Positions 1 to 10,965 of a DNA stretch of 64,000 nt are shown here, piece after piece. The notes under the pieces are model-generated. The model was not told the DNA's origin. It saw nothing but the letters and a program-made list of their open reading frames with translations, and did no database searches. The stretch lies in NCBI GenBank assembly GCA_902546795.1, contig CACCLK010000001.1:20095-84094 (forward strand). Direction: 5' to 3'. The position numbers and the translations under genes were made by a program. Numbering within the stretch: the stretch's first letter is position 1; each line of letters starts with the position of its first letter. The DNA comes from an uncultured Pelagibacteraceae bacterium (GTDB lineage: Bacteria > Pseudomonadota > Alphaproteobacteria > Pelagibacterales > Pelagibacteraceae).

Positions 1-1
1 A

Positions 2-778
2 AACGGTTTAATTTTAAAGGAAGATGTAATGAAGCTAATGGGTTATAAGCCAAAACCTTCTGAAAGAAAAATTAATCATGGTCCCGAAGAGAGAATAAAA
101 ATGACAAGACTTAGATTAACAATAGCTAAACGTCTAAAGGAAGCTCAAGAAAATGCAGCTATGTTAACTACTTTTAACGAAGTAGACATGACAGAGGTAA
201 TTTCAATGAGAAATAAATATAAAGAAGAGTTTCAGAACATGTATTCTGTTAAATTAGGTTTTATGTCTTTTTTTGTAAAAGCATGCGTAGTAGGTCTAAA
301 AAATTTTCCTGCAATTAATGCAGAAATACAAGGTGACGAAATAGTTTACAAAAATTACTATAACATAAGCATCGCAGTTGGAACGGACAGAGGTTTAGTT
401 GTTCCCGTTGTAAGAAATACAGATGAAATGTCTTTTGCAGACATAGAGAAAAATATCAGTTTAATGGGGCAAAAAGCTAGAGACGGTAAAATAACAATAG
501 AAGATCTTCAGGGAGGAACTTTTACAATTACAAACGGAGGTATTTATGGATCAATGCTCTCGACCCCAATACTTAACCCTCCTCAATCTGCAGTTTTGGG
601 TATGCATAATATTATTGAGAGACCAGTAGCTATAAACGGAGAACTAAAAATTCGTCCAATTATGTATATCGCTCTTTCATACGATCATAGAATTATTGAT
701 GGTAAAGAAGCTGTTTCATTTTTGAAAACCGTCAAAGATACTTTGGAAAAACCAGATAGACTTTTTTTGGATCTATAA
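2..778 (+). CDS. sucB: 2-oxoglutarate dehydrogenase E2 (dihydrolipoyl succinyltransferase), 5'-truncated by window edge
   Basis: This is the core of the E2 subunit that moves the succinyl group from lipoyl-lysine to CoA in the 2-oxoglutarate dehydrogenase complex. The frame is open to the left edge: the codons before the tracked ATG read NGLILKEDV, which looks like the end of a peripheral E3-binding domain, so the tracked start at 29 is internal. The rest is the acetyltransferase-type catalytic domain, ending in the active-site motif SYDHRIIDG. The lipoyl domain would lie outside the window. lpdA follows after 2 bases, the usual odhB-lpd arrangement. Assignment to oxoglutarate rather than pyruvate dehydrogenase rests on this neighbourhood and on a separate pyruvate-type E2 at 41336-42583; it is likely but not certain. 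Confidence 0.85.
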   Translation, partial: NGLILKEDVMKLMGYKPKPSERKINHGPEERIKMTRLRLTIAKRLKEAQENAAMLTTFNEVDMTEVISMRNKYKEEFQNMYSVKLGFMSFFVKACVVGLKNFPAINAEIQGDEIVYKNYYNISIAVGTDRGLVVPVVRNTDEMSFADIEKNISLMGQKARDGKITIEDLQGGTFTITNGGIYGSMLSTPILNPPQSAVLGMHNIIERPVAINGELKIRPIMYIALSYDHRIIDGKEAVSFLKTVKDTLEKPDRLFLDL

Positions 779-780
779 AT

Positions 781-2184
781 ATGGAAAATAATTTTGATGT
801 TATCGTTATAGGTGGTGGCCCTGGAGGATACGTATGTGCTATCAGATCTTCTCAATTAGGTTTGAAAACCGCATGTGTTGAAAGCAGAGGAACATTGGGG
901 GGCACTTGTTTAAACGTTGGATGCATACCCTCGAAAAGTTTGCTGAACCTTTCAGAAAATTATCACAAAGCTAAAAAAGACTTTAAAAATCAAGGAATAG
1001 AAATAAGTGATATCAAATTGAATATTGATAAAATGATGCAAAACAAAGCCAAATCTGTTCAAGTCCTTACTAAAGGAGTAGAATTTCTTTTAAAAAAAAA
1101 CAAGGTCTCTTATTTAAGAGGTAAGGGAGTAATATTTTCTCCTAATGATGTAGTAGTTTATGACGGAAGTGATAAAAAATCGTATAAAACAAAAAACATT
1201 GTTATAGCTACTGGCTCTGCTCCTTTAACTTTGCCCGGCATAGATATTGATGAAAAAAATATTTTATCCTCAACTGGAGCATTATCACTTAACAAAGTGC
1301 CTAAGTCCCTCGCGATAATTGGGGGAGGTTACATAGGCCTTGAAATGGGTTCAGTCTGGTCAAGATTAGGCACTGAGGTAACAGTTATCGAATACTTGGA
1401 TCATATTACACCTGGAATGGATAGAGAAATTTCAAAAGAATTCCAAAAGATATTAACAAAGCAAGGAATTAAATTTAAACTTAATAATAAAGTAAAAAGT
1501 GTTATATCATCTTCTCAGGGATCAACCATAGTATTTGAGGACAATAATTCTAAAAAAGAAGAAAAACTTATTGCAGACAAAGTTTTATTATCAGTCGGAA
1601 GAAAGCCTTATACTGAGGGTTTAAATCTTTCAAAAATAGGGGTTAAAAAAGATTCTAAAGGTAGAGTTGAAGTAAATGAAAAATTACAAACAAGCGTAAA
1701 AAATATTTTTGCAATTGGTGATGTTATCAAGGGACCAATGCTGGCGCATAAAGCTGAGGAGGAAGGTATTGCGGTCGCGGAGATACTCGCTGGTCAAGCA
1801 GGGCATGTAAATTATGATGTTATTCCAGGGGTAATTTACACTGCACCTGAAGTTGCATCTGTGGGGAAAACAGAAGAAGAACTGAAGTCACAAAAAATAA
1901 ATTATAAAGTGGGTAAATTTCCTTTTATTGCAAACTCAAGAGCAAAAGTGAATAATGAAACCGAAGGATTTGTAAAAATTCTCGCTAACGCGGAAACTGA
2001 TAAAGTTCTCGGAGTTCATATTATTGGTCCTCACAGCGGTGACATGATTGCTGAAATGGCTTTAGCAATGGAATTTGGTGCTAGTTCTGAAGATATAGCT
2101 AGAACTTGTCACGCTCACCCAACACACACAGAGGCAATCAAAGAAGCTGCTTTAGCTGTTGATAAAAGACCAATTCATTTTTAA
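781..2184 (+). CDS. lpdA: Dihydrolipoyl dehydrogenase (E3)
   Basis: Flavoprotein that reoxidises dihydrolipoyl groups with NAD+; as the only E3 in the window it could serve both the oxoglutarate and the pyruvate complexes. It has an N-terminal FAD-binding glycine motif (VIGGGPGG, about residues 9-16), the redox-active pair in GGTCLNVGCIPSK (Cys43/Cys48), a second nucleotide-binding glycine motif (IIGGGYIG, near residue 180) and the C-terminal catalytic His-Glu segment HAHPTHTEA. At 467 residues it has the usual family length. No lipoyl domain is fused to it, unlike some betaproteobacterial E3 proteins. It starts 2 bases after the E2 stop, so the two are almost certainly co-transcribed. Confidence 0.97.
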   Translation: MENNFDVIVIGGGPGGYVCAIRSSQLGLKTACVESRGTLGGTCLNVGCIPSKSLLNLSENYHKAKKDFKNQGIEISDIKLNIDKMMQNKAKSVQVLTKGVEFLLKKNKVSYLRGKGVIFSPNDVVVYDGSDKKSYKTKNIVIATGSAPLTLPGIDIDEKNILSSTGALSLNKVPKSLAIIGGGYIGLEMGSVWSRLGTEVTVIEYLDHITPGMDREISKEFQKILTKQGIKFKLNNKVKSVISSSQGSTIVFEDNNSKKEEKLIADKVLLSVGRKPYTEGLNLSKIGVKKDSKGRVEVNEKLQTSVKNIFAIGDVIKGPMLAHKAEEEGIAVAEILAGQAGHVNYDVIPGVIYTAPEVASVGKTEEELKSQKINYKVGKFPFIANSRAKVNNETEGFVKILANAETDKVLGVHIIGPHSGDMIAEMALAMEFGASSEDIARTCHAHPTHTEAIKEAALAVDKRPIHF

Positions 2185-2212
2185 TTTTAAATTTTTTTTA
2201 TAAAATCAACAT

Positions 2213-4165
2213 ATGGATGTGCCAGTTCTTCTGCCAAAAATATTTGATTATCCTCTTACATATAGCACTAGGGATAAATCTATAAGATCAGGTGATCTTG
2301 TTCAGGTGCCTTTTGGAAAAAAAAAAGAAATTGGAGTTGTGTGGGACAAGACTCAAAAAACTGGTAAAAAGATTAAGATTAAAACTATTGATAAAAAAAT
2401 TAGAAATAATTTTTTTAATAAAAATTTAATTAAATTTGTTAATTGGTTCTCAGTATACAATCTTTCTCCTAGAGGTCTTGTGCTTAAAATGTGTTTAGGC
2501 AACTTGAAAAATTTTGAAAAAAAGGGAATTTTTAAAAATAACTTTTGTAATAATATTCAAAATAAATTTAAATTAAGTGAGGAACAAGAGAAATCCGTTC
2601 AAAACTTAAATAGCTTCGGGGAAAAATTTCAAACAACTTTAATCGAAGGTGTGACCGGATCAGGTAAAACACTAGTTTATTTTCAACGAATAAAAAAGAT
2701 AATGAAAGAAAACAAGCAAGCTTTAGTATTATTACCTGAAATTTTTTTAACAAATCAATTTAAAGATAGATTTAATGAATTTTTTGGATTTGAACCTTAT
2801 ATTTGGCATTCAAAAATAACACCGAAAAATAAAAAGAAAATTTGGGATGGTATTCATACTAATAAAATTAAAATTTTAATTGGAGCTAGATCTGCTTTAT
2901 TTCTTCCTTTTAAAAATTTGGGTTTAATAATTGTTGATGAGGAACATGACCCATCCTACAAGCAAGAGGATGTTGTAATTTATAATGCTCGAGATATGGC
3001 AATTATGCGAGCCTCTATTGAAAACATACCTATTCATCTTGTTACTTCTGTTCCCTCATTGGAAACATTTAATAATGTTAAAAAAAATAAGTATAAGCAA
3101 ACTTTTTTAAAAAAAAGATTTAATAATTTTAAGTTTCCTAAGACAAAGATAGTTAATTTGAATTTAGAAAAAATGAAAAAAAGTTTTATAGCTGAGCAGA
3201 CAATAGAAATAGTTAAAGATTATCTAAAAAAAGGTAACCAAGTTCTCTTTTTTTTAAATCGAAGAGGTTATTCCCCATTTCTTATTTGTAAAGATTGTGG
3301 TTTCAAGCACTTATGTCCTCATTGCTCAATTTATCTAACATATCATAAAATAAAGAAAAAAGTTGTATGTCATTTTTGTGGTTACGAAAATAAAATTATA
3401 AATACTTGTAAAAAAACACAGAACAAATGTAATTTCTCAATGTTTGGACCAGGTGTGGAAAGAATATTTGAGGAACTTAAAATCAAACTTCCTGAAAGAA
3501 AAATTAAAATTTTTTCAAGTGACTATCTGTCTAAAAAGAAAGAGTCTGAAAAAATTTTTGAAGAAATTAAAAAAAAGGATGTAGATATTTTAGTCGGTAC
3601 ACAAATGATTTCTAAAGGTTTTAATTTTCCAAAATTAAATTGTATTGTTGTTGTAGATGCTGATTTTTCTGGAAGAGGATATGATCTTAGAGCAACTGAA
3701 AAAAATATTCAATTGTATAACCAATTAAGTGGAAGAGCGGGAAGATTTTCTGACGAGTCTATTATTGTTTATCAAACATTAAATCCTAATAGTGAAACTC
3801 TCAATGACTTAATAATTAATAACCCAAAAAAATTTTTGGAGGAGGAACTAGTTTTGCGAAAAGGAAATAATCTTCCACCCTTTTCAAAACTTATAGCAAT
3901 TATTGTGACATCAAAACATAAAGAAAAAAGTTTTAGAGGAGCACAAGAAATTAAAATTAGACTTTCAAAAATTGACAATATGGATGTTTTGGGCCCAGTG
4001 GAGTCGCCGGTTTCAAAACTTAAAAATAAATATAGAACTAGGCTTCTGATAAGAACTAATAGCCAATTTTTTGCTCAAAAACCTCTAATGAATCTTATAA
4101 AAAATCTAAAGATTTCAAGTCAAATTAAACTTACGGTTGATGTAGATCCAATTAATTTTGTATGA
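2213..4165 (+). CDS. priA: Primosomal protein N' (replication restart helicase)
   Basis: Superfamily 2 DNA helicase that recognises stalled forks and reloads the replicative helicase. Walker A is GVTGSGKT (about residue 146), Walker B is DEEHD, and the later helicase motifs include GTQMISKGFNFP and QLSGRAGR. A cysteine cluster (CKDCGFKHLCPHC, then CHFCG) sits between the helicase lobes as in PriA. The usual final CxxC pair is replaced by a wider CKKTQNKC. The protein has 650 residues, somewhat shorter than the E. coli form of about 730, and the N-terminal fork-binding part is poorly conserved by eye. It lies 28 bases after lpdA and just upstream of the atp operon. Identity is firm. Confidence 0.95.
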   Translation: MDVPVLLPKIFDYPLTYSTRDKSIRSGDLVQVPFGKKKEIGVVWDKTQKTGKKIKIKTIDKKIRNNFFNKNLIKFVNWFSVYNLSPRGLVLKMCLGNLKNFEKKGIFKNNFCNNIQNKFKLSEEQEKSVQNLNSFGEKFQTTLIEGVTGSGKTLVYFQRIKKIMKENKQALVLLPEIFLTNQFKDRFNEFFGFEPYIWHSKITPKNKKKIWDGIHTNKIKILIGARSALFLPFKNLGLIIVDEEHDPSYKQEDVVIYNARDMAIMRASIENIPIHLVTSVPSLETFNNVKKNKYKQTFLKKRFNNFKFPKTKIVNLNLEKMKKSFIAEQTIEIVKDYLKKGNQVLFFLNRRGYSPFLICKDCGFKHLCPHCSIYLTYHKIKKKVVCHFCGYENKIINTCKKTQNKCNFSMFGPGVERIFEELKIKLPERKIKIFSSDYLSKKKESEKIFEEIKKKDVDILVGTQMISKGFNFPKLNCIVVVDADFSGRGYDLRATEKNIQLYNQLSGRAGRFSDESIIVYQTLNPNSETLNDLIINNPKKFLEEELVLRKGNNLPPFSKLIAIIVTSKHKEKSFRGAQEIKIRLSKIDNMDVLGPVESPVSKLKNKYRTRLLIRTNSQFFAQKPLMNLIKNLKISSQIKLTVDVDPINFV

Positions 4166-4168
4166 TGA

Positions 4169-4205
4169 TATCATAAGCTCTTGAACGCAATAATCTCTTA
4201 TGATA
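4169..4205. repeat. Inverted repeat in the atp operon leader
   Basis: Perfect 9-base arms, TATCATAAG at 4169-4177 and CTTATGATA at 4197-4205, separated by 19 bases. They lie between the priA stop and atpH. There is no T-run after the second arm, so it is not a classic intrinsic terminator. An operator, an mRNA-stabilising stem, or chance in AT-rich DNA are all possible. Confidence 0.45.
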
Positions 4206-4252
4206 CGACAAAATAATTTCTTAACATAATCATAGGTATTATTTTGATCTAA

Positions 4253-4801
4253 ATGAAGTCATTTTCTACAGAAACATCCGAGAGGTACGCATCGGCTTTA
4301 TTTCAACTGGCCGTTGAAGAAAAAAACTTAAATATTGTTGAACAGAATGTTTCAAATTTTCAAAAAATTTATAAAAACAATCCTGACTTAAGAAATTTTA
4401 TTAAAAATCCTACAAATACAGATGAAGAGCAATCAGGATTAGTTGAAGCTTTATCAAAAAAAATAAATTTGACAAAAATTTTTAAAAATTTTTTACTTTT
4501 ACTTATTAAAAAAAGAAGAATATTTTTTATTGAAAAAATTTTAGCGAGTTTTAATAAATTTGTTACAAGACAAAAAGGGGAAATAAACGCTTCATTAATT
4601 TCATCAAAAGAGTTATCAAAACAAGAGATTGAAAAAATTTCAAAAGAATTATCTATTGACAGAGGATCTTCGATAAAATTTAGCTTTGAAGTTGATAAAA
4701 GTTTAATTGGTGGCTTTAAAGTCCAGATTGGTAGCTTGATGATCGACTCTTCAATAAAAAATAAACTTAAAAAATTTCAACAATTAATGATTGAAAATTA
4801 A
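4253..4801 (+). CDS. atpH: ATP synthase F1 subunit delta
   Basis: OSCP/delta subunit that joins the F1 head to the peripheral stalk. It has 182 residues, the normal length, an N-terminal helical domain (TSERYASALFQLA motif near the start) and the C-terminal signature SLIGGFKVQIGSLMIDSSI. It is the first gene of the five-gene F1 operon in the order delta-alpha-gamma-beta-epsilon, typical of Alphaproteobacteria, where the F0 genes lie elsewhere. Its stop codon directly abuts the atpA start. The 87-base leader carries an inverted repeat. Confidence 0.95.
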   Translation: MKSFSTETSERYASALFQLAVEEKNLNIVEQNVSNFQKIYKNNPDLRNFIKNPTNTDEEQSGLVEALSKKINLTKIFKNFLLLLIKKRRIFFIEKILASFNKFVTRQKGEINASLISSKELSKQEIEKISKELSIDRGSSIKFSFEVDKSLIGGFKVQIGSLMIDSSIKNKLKKFQQLMIEN

Positions 4802-6328
4802 ATGGATATTAACCCTTCAGAAGTAACTAAATTATTAAAGGAACAAATCAAAAATTTCGGCGATAAAGCAGAAGTTTCAGAGGTAGGTAAAGTTCTCTCA
4901 GTTGGCGACGGTATTGCCAGAGTATATGGTCTAGATAATGTTCAAGCAGGCGAGATGGTAGAGTTTAATGATGGATCTAAGGGTATGGCTCTTAATTTAG
5001 AAAATGATAATGTTGGAGTAGTTATATTTGGTGATGATAGACAGATTAAAGAGGGAGACACTGTAAAAAGAACTAAATCAATCGTGGATGTGCCTGTTGG
5101 CAAGGAGTTATTAGGAAGAGTAGTAGATGGTTTAGGAAACCCAATTGATGGAAAAGGCAGCTTACCGAGTAAGATTAATAGAAAGCGGGTAGAAGTAAAA
5201 GCTCCAGGAATCATACCAAGAAAATCAGTAAACGAACCTATGCAAACTGGCTTAAAAGCAATTGATAGCTTGATCCCAGTTGGACGAGGCCAGAGAGAAT
5301 TGATAATTGGAGATCGTCAAACTGGTAAGACAGCTGTGGCTATTGATACGATAATAAATCAAAAAGAAATAAATAAATCCGGGGATGAAAAGAAGAAGTT
5401 ATATTGTATATACGTGGCTATTGGTCAAAAAAGATCAACTGTAGCACAAATAGTAAAAACCTTAGAAGATGCGGGAGCTCTAGAATATACAACTGTGGTC
5501 TCAGCTACCGCCTCAGACTCTGCGCCATTGCAATTTTTAGCTCCTTACACAGGCTGTACGATTGGTGAGTATTTTAGAGATAACGGTATGCATGCTTTAA
5601 TTATTTATGATGATCTTTCTAAACAAGCTGTGGCTTATAGGCAAATGTCTTTATTGTTAAGAAGGCCTCCAGGAAGAGAAGCATATCCAGGCGACGTATT
5701 TTATCTTCATAGCAGATTACTAGAGCGTGCTGCTAAACTAAATGATGATAAAGGCGGTGGTTCATTAACAGCACTTCCAATAATTGAGACCCAAGCGGGA
5801 GACGTGTCAGCATATATTCCGACAAATGTGATATCAATTACAGACGGGCAAATTTTTCTTGAAACAGAACTTTTCAACCAAGGTATCAGGCCAGCTGTCA
5901 ATGTGGGATTATCTGTGTCACGTGTTGGATCAGCAGCTCAAATAAAAGCGATGAAAAAAGTCGCTGGCTCAGTCAAACTTGAGCTCGCTCAATATCGTGA
6001 AATGGCAGCTTTCGCCCAGTTTGGATCTGATCTTGATGCATCAACACAAAAACTCTTGAACAGAGGATCAAAATTAACTGAATTGTTAAAACAAAATCAA
6101 TACTCTCCGTTTACTGTTGCAGAGCAAGTAGTTTCGATTTTTGCTGGAGTGAGAGGCTTTTTAGATGATATACCATTGGAGAAAATCAAGGATTTTGAGA
6201 CAAAACTAATCGATAAAATAAAAAGTGAAAAAAAAGAGATTCTAGAAAGCATAAATTCATCAGGAAAATTAGAGGAAAAAACCGAGAAACAAATAGAAAC
6301 AATAATAGAAGCTATTAAGAGAAAATAA
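4802..6328 (+). CDS. atpA: ATP synthase F1 subunit alpha
   Basis: Non-catalytic nucleotide-binding subunit of F1. It has a Walker A GDRQTGKT (about residues 170-177), the [29 protein letters not shown] region containing the family signature, and a C-terminal helical domain. At 508 residues it matches the family length. The start codon immediately follows the atpH stop with no gap, and atpG begins after 1 base, so translation is probably coupled. Confidence 0.99.
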   Translation: MDINPSEVTKLLKEQIKNFGDKAEVSEVGKVLSVGDGIARVYGLDNVQAGEMVEFNDGSKGMALNLENDNVGVVIFGDDRQIKEGDTVKRTKSIVDVPVGKELLGRVVDGLGNPIDGKGSLPSKINRKRVEVKAPGIIPRKSVNEPMQTGLKAIDSLIPVGRGQRELIIGDRQTGKTAVAIDTIINQKEINKSGDEKKKLYCIYVAIGQKRSTVAQIVKTLEDAGALEYTTVVSATASDSAPLQFLAPYTGCTIGEYFRDNGMHALIIYDDLSKQAVAYRQMSLLLRRPPGREAYPGDVFYLHSRLLERAAKLNDDKGGGSLTALPIIETQAGDVSAYIPTNVISITDGQIFLETELFNQGIRPAVNVGLSVSRVGSAAQIKAMKKVAGSVKLELAQYREMAAFAQFGSDLDASTQKLLNRGSKLTELLKQNQYSPFTVAEQVVSIFAGVRGFLDDIPLEKIKDFETKLIDKIKSEKKEILESINSSGKLEEKTEKQIETIIEAIKRK

Positions 6329-6329
6329 A

Positions 6330-7208
6330 ATGCCAAGCTTAGACGATTTAAAAAAAAGAATAAAAAGTGTTAAATCAACACAAAAAATCACGAAGGCGAT
6401 GAAAATGGTAGCCGCAGCAAAATTAAAAAAAGCGCAAGAAAATGCTGAAAAAGGAAGACCATTTAGTGATAAAATGCAAAATATCATTTTAAATCTTACT
6501 TTAGCTATGAAAGACGATACGAGCGCTCCAAAGCTTTTAACTGGAACTGGAAATGATAAGACATATTTATGTGTCTTGTTAACAGCTGATAGAGGTTTAT
6601 GTGGAGGTTTCAATACAAACATCTGTAAGCTTGCTAAAAAACATTTTAGGCAAATTTTAAATGATGGTAAAAATTTAAAGATTATTTCTGTTGGCTCTAA
6701 AGGTTATGATCAAATAAAAAAGGAGTTTTCAAAATACGTTATTGAGAAGAGAGATTTTAAAAATATTAAAAATATAACCTTTGATGATGCTCAAAATATT
6801 GGAAAAATTATATTAGAACTTTTTGAAAATAATCAGTTTGATAAATGCTTTTTATTTTTCAATAATTTTAAAAATGTGATTACTCAAGTTCCTAAGGCTC
6901 AACAAATCATACCAGCACAGGAAATTGATAATCAAAGCAAAGATCAAAATAAAACAAACTATGATTTTGAACCTGATGAAGATGAGATACTCGAGGACCT
7001 GTTGCCAAAAAATATATCTACTCAAATTTTCAAAGCCTTTTTAGAAAATGCTGCTAGTGAGCAAGGTTCAAGAATGACTGCTATGGATAACGCTACTCGA
7101 AACGCAGGTGATTTGGTTGAAAAACTAACGATTAATTATAATAGAAGCAGGCAAGCAGCTATCACAAAGGAATTGATTGAAATAATTTCAGGAGCTGAAA
7201 GTTTATAA
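6330..7208 (+). CDS. atpG: ATP synthase F1 subunit gamma
   Basis: Central rotor shaft of F1. The N-terminal coiled coil begins PSLDDLKKRIKSVKSTQKIT, a conserved family start, and the C-terminal helix contains SRMTAMDNATRNAGDL and ends with NRSRQAAITKELIEIISGA. The length of 292 residues is normal. It sits between atpA and atpD with 1-base and 0-base junctions. A 117-codon antisense ORF in the track is a shadow. Confidence 0.98.
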   Translation: MPSLDDLKKRIKSVKSTQKITKAMKMVAAAKLKKAQENAEKGRPFSDKMQNIILNLTLAMKDDTSAPKLLTGTGNDKTYLCVLLTADRGLCGGFNTNICKLAKKHFRQILNDGKNLKIISVGSKGYDQIKKEFSKYVIEKRDFKNIKNITFDDAQNIGKIILELFENNQFDKCFLFFNNFKNVITQVPKAQQIIPAQEIDNQSKDQNKTNYDFEPDEDEILEDLLPKNISTQIFKAFLENAASEQGSRMTAMDNATRNAGDLVEKLTINYNRSRQAAITKELIEIISGAESL

Positions 7209-8629
<1,421 letters not shown>

Positions 8630-8630
<1 letters not shown>

Positions 8631-9019
8631 TGGCTGAAAACTTTAAGTTTGAACTAGTAAAACCAGATCAGTTTGTTTTTTCCTCTGAAGTATCATCAGT
8701 AAAAATACCTTGCTACGAAGGGGAGATGACTATTCTTAGAGATCATATTTCTTTAATAACTTTCTTAAGACCAGGGATAGTTGAAATTGACAAACAGGGA
8801 AATTTGGAAAAATACTATATAGAGGAAGGGACAGTAGAATTTAATAATAATAATCTTTTAGTTCTTACATCTACAGCAGAAAAATTAGTGGAACTCGATA
8901 AAAATAAAATCAATCAAATTTTAGCCGATACAGAGAAAAAACTTAATGATGATCAAATTAGCGATAAAGAAAAATATTTTTTAACTTATAAAGCAAGCAC
9001 TCTCAAACAACTTTCTTAA
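8630..9019 (+). CDS. atpC: ATP synthase F1 subunit epsilon
   Basis: Epsilon subunit that couples the gamma shaft to the c-ring and can inhibit ATP hydrolysis. It shows the N-terminal beta-sandwich (PCYEGEMTILRDHISLITFLRPG) and a shorter C-terminal helical part; 129 residues is within the range for Alphaproteobacteria. It is the last gene of the operon. Its final 17 bases overlap the 3' end of the oppositely directed rppH, so no separate terminator fits after it. Confidence 0.95.
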
Positions 9020-9485
9020 GTGAGTTTTTGATTCTATCAGTGAGCTTTTCATAAACTTCTCTCTTAAAATCTACTATCACTTTGGGCAAACTATCTATAT
9101 CTATCCACTTCCACTCAATAAATTCAGGTTTTAAAGTTTGAATATTAATTTCATTTTCATTACCTAAAAATCTTGTTAGAAACCATTTTTGTTTTTGACC
9201 CTTAAATCTTCCTTTCCAAATTATACCCACAAGTTTTTTGGGAAGAAAGTATTCGTACCACTCATCAAATGCTTCAAGAATCTCTATATTTTTAATACTC
9301 GTTTCCTCGTATAATTCCCTTTTCATTGCATCGATGAAATTTTCATTTTGATCAACACCACCTTGCGGCATTTGCCATTTATCAACTGGGTTATCTTTTC
9401 TTTTTCCTACAAAAACTTTATTTTCATGATTAAGAATTATTACTCCAACTCCAATTCTCATAGGTAAATCATTTTTATTTACCAT
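9003..9485 (-). CDS. rppH: RNA pyrophosphohydrolase (Nudix)
   Basis: Nudix hydrolase that converts 5'-triphosphate RNA ends to monophosphates, the step that starts 5'-dependent mRNA decay. The Nudix box runs from GGVDQNENF to RELYEETSI, fitting GX5EX7REUXEE. The start region MRIGVGVIILN and the downstream PQGG context match RppH/NudH rather than generic MutT. It has 160 residues. It starts overlapping the ctpA stop by one base and ends inside atpC by 17 bases. A dinucleoside polyphosphate hydrolase role is an alternative for the same family. Confidence 0.9.
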   Translation of the reverse strand: MVNKNDLPMRIGVGVIILNHENKVFVGKRKDNPVDKWQMPQGGVDQNENFIDAMKRELYEETSIKNIEILEAFDEWYEYFLPKKLVGIIWKGRFKGQKQKWFLTRFLGNENEINIQTLKPEFIEWKWIDIDSLPKVIVDFKREVYEKLTDRIKNSLKKVV

Positions 9486-10621
9486 TACGATTGAAACAAA
9501 TTTATTGCGTAGTTTAATTGATTGTCTTTATCTGAGCTTATTTCAAAATCTTCGTTTGACTCTTCAACAAAAATATCGGGTGCTACACCTACTTCAGAAA
9601 TAGATTTTCCAGATGGAAGGTAGTACTTTGAGATTGTCAACCTCATTCCTCCACCATTATCCAAAGGAATAATTGATTGAACCGATCCTTTACCATAGGA
9701 ATTCTCACCAAGTAAAATTGCCCTCTTATGATCTTTTAAAGCTCCAGCAAGTATTTCAGATGCCGAAGCGGAACCATTATTAATTAATACGATTACAGGC
9801 TTACCATTAATACCATCACCAGATTTTGCAAAAAACTTTCTTGTTTCTGAAATTTTACGACCTTTTGTTGAAACTATTTCACCTTCGTCTAAGAAAAAGT
9901 CCGTGATACTAATAGCTTGAGTAAGCAATCCGCCAGGATTATTTCTTACATCAAGAATGTAACCAACTGGTTTGTTTTTTTCCATTTTTTTAATTTCTTT
10001 GAAGAGTTGATCATCAGTATTTTGATTAAAAGATTTCAATTTAATATAACCAATATTCATCTTTTTATTCAAAATTTTTGTTTCAACTGATTTTACTTCA
10101 ATAATAGCTCTTTTGATTTTAAACTCTAAAACTTTCTTCACATTTTTTCTTCGGATAGTTAAATTAATTTCAGAACCAACCGGACCTCTCATTAGTTTCA
10201 CAGCTTCCATTAAAGTCTTGCCTTGGACCTGAGTATCATTAATTCTAACAATATAGTCTCCAGCTTTAATACCTGCTTTATCTGCTGGCGTGTCTTGTAT
10301 TGGCGATATAACCTTCACAACTCCAGCTTCCATACCAATCTCGATACCCAGTCCACCAAACTCTCCTTTAGTGTCGGTCTGCATACTTTTAAATAATTCT
10401 GGACTCATATAAGCTGAGTAAGGGTCTAAGGATTGCAACACCCCATTAATAGCAGAGTCCATTACTTCAACTTGATCAATTTCGTCGACATACTCACTTT
10501 TTATTTTATCTAAAACTTCTCCAAACAAATCAATTTTGTCGAATAATTCTTCTTTAGTATTTCCTTTTAAAGGATTAGTAAAAAAAAATAGAACAATAAA
10601 AATATAATAAATTAATCTCAT
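9485..10621 (-). CDS. ctpA: Carboxyl-terminal processing protease (S41)
   Basis: Periplasmic serine protease that trims C-termini of exported proteins. It has an N-terminal signal segment (IYYIFIVLFFFTNPLKG), the S41 N-terminal domain, a PDZ domain at about residues 75-160 (GGLGIEIG, DKAGIKAGDYIVRINDT), then the catalytic core with NNGSASASEILAGAL (Ser near 286) and GENSYGKGSVQ (Lys near 311). The length of 378 residues is slightly short for the family (about 400-440). It overlaps rsfS by 4 bases and rppH by 1 base. Confidence 0.93.
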   Translation of the reverse strand: MRLIYYIFIVLFFFTNPLKGNTKEELFDKIDLFGEVLDKIKSEYVDEIDQVEVMDSAINGVLQSLDPYSAYMSPELFKSMQTDTKGEFGGLGIEIGMEAGVVKVISPIQDTPADKAGIKAGDYIVRINDTQVQGKTLMEAVKLMRGPVGSEINLTIRRKNVKKVLEFKIKRAIIEVKSVETKILNKKMNIGYIKLKSFNQNTDDQLFKEIKKMEKNKPVGYILDVRNNPGGLLTQAISITDFFLDEGEIVSTKGRKISETRKFFAKSGDGINGKPVIVLINNGSASASEILAGALKDHKRAILLGENSYGKGSVQSIIPLDNGGGMRLTISKYYLPSGKSISEVGVAPDIFVEESNEDFEISSDKDNQLNYAINLFQS

Positions 10622-10965
10622 ATGATCGCTTTTTGTTTTGGAACTGGTTCAGACCACATTTTCTCTAAATCATAAAAATTTCTCTTTTCTGGATGGAATA
10701 AGTGAACTATTACATCTATTGCATCAACTAACTTCCAATCGCTACTATCTTTACCTTCAATTTTACAATTTATTATTCCGTTTTTCTTTAAAACATTTAA
10801 TAAGTTTTCAGACAGAGCTTGTAAGTGTCTAGAAGAATTTCCTGAGGCTATAATCATAAAGTCCGCAATTTGAGACTTATTTTTTAAACTAATTACAACA
10901 ATATTTTTGGCTTTATTCTCATCTAAATTTTTAGTTATAATTCTTTTAAGTTTAAAAACTTGCAT
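10618..10965 (-). CDS. rsfS: Ribosomal silencing factor
   Basis: RsfS/Iojap family protein that binds uL14 and blocks subunit joining in starved cells. It has 115 residues with the typical motifs ADFMIIASGNSSRHLQALSEN and the later DSSDWKLVDAIDVIVHLF. Its position directly after nadD, with a 1-base overlap (TAATG), is one of the most conserved neighbourhoods of this family. Confidence 0.94.
   Translation of the reverse strand: MQVFKLKRIITKNLDENKAKNIVVISLKNKSQIADFMIIASGNSSRHLQALSENLLNVLKKNGIINCKIEGKDSSDWKLVDAIDVIVHLFHPEKRNFYDLEKMWSEPVPKQKAII

Noticed and set aside
6269-6622. 117-codon minus-strand ORF inside atpA/atpG
   Set aside because: Antisense to two firmly identified ATP synthase genes, hydrophobic low-complexity product, no ribosome site; a shadow frame.
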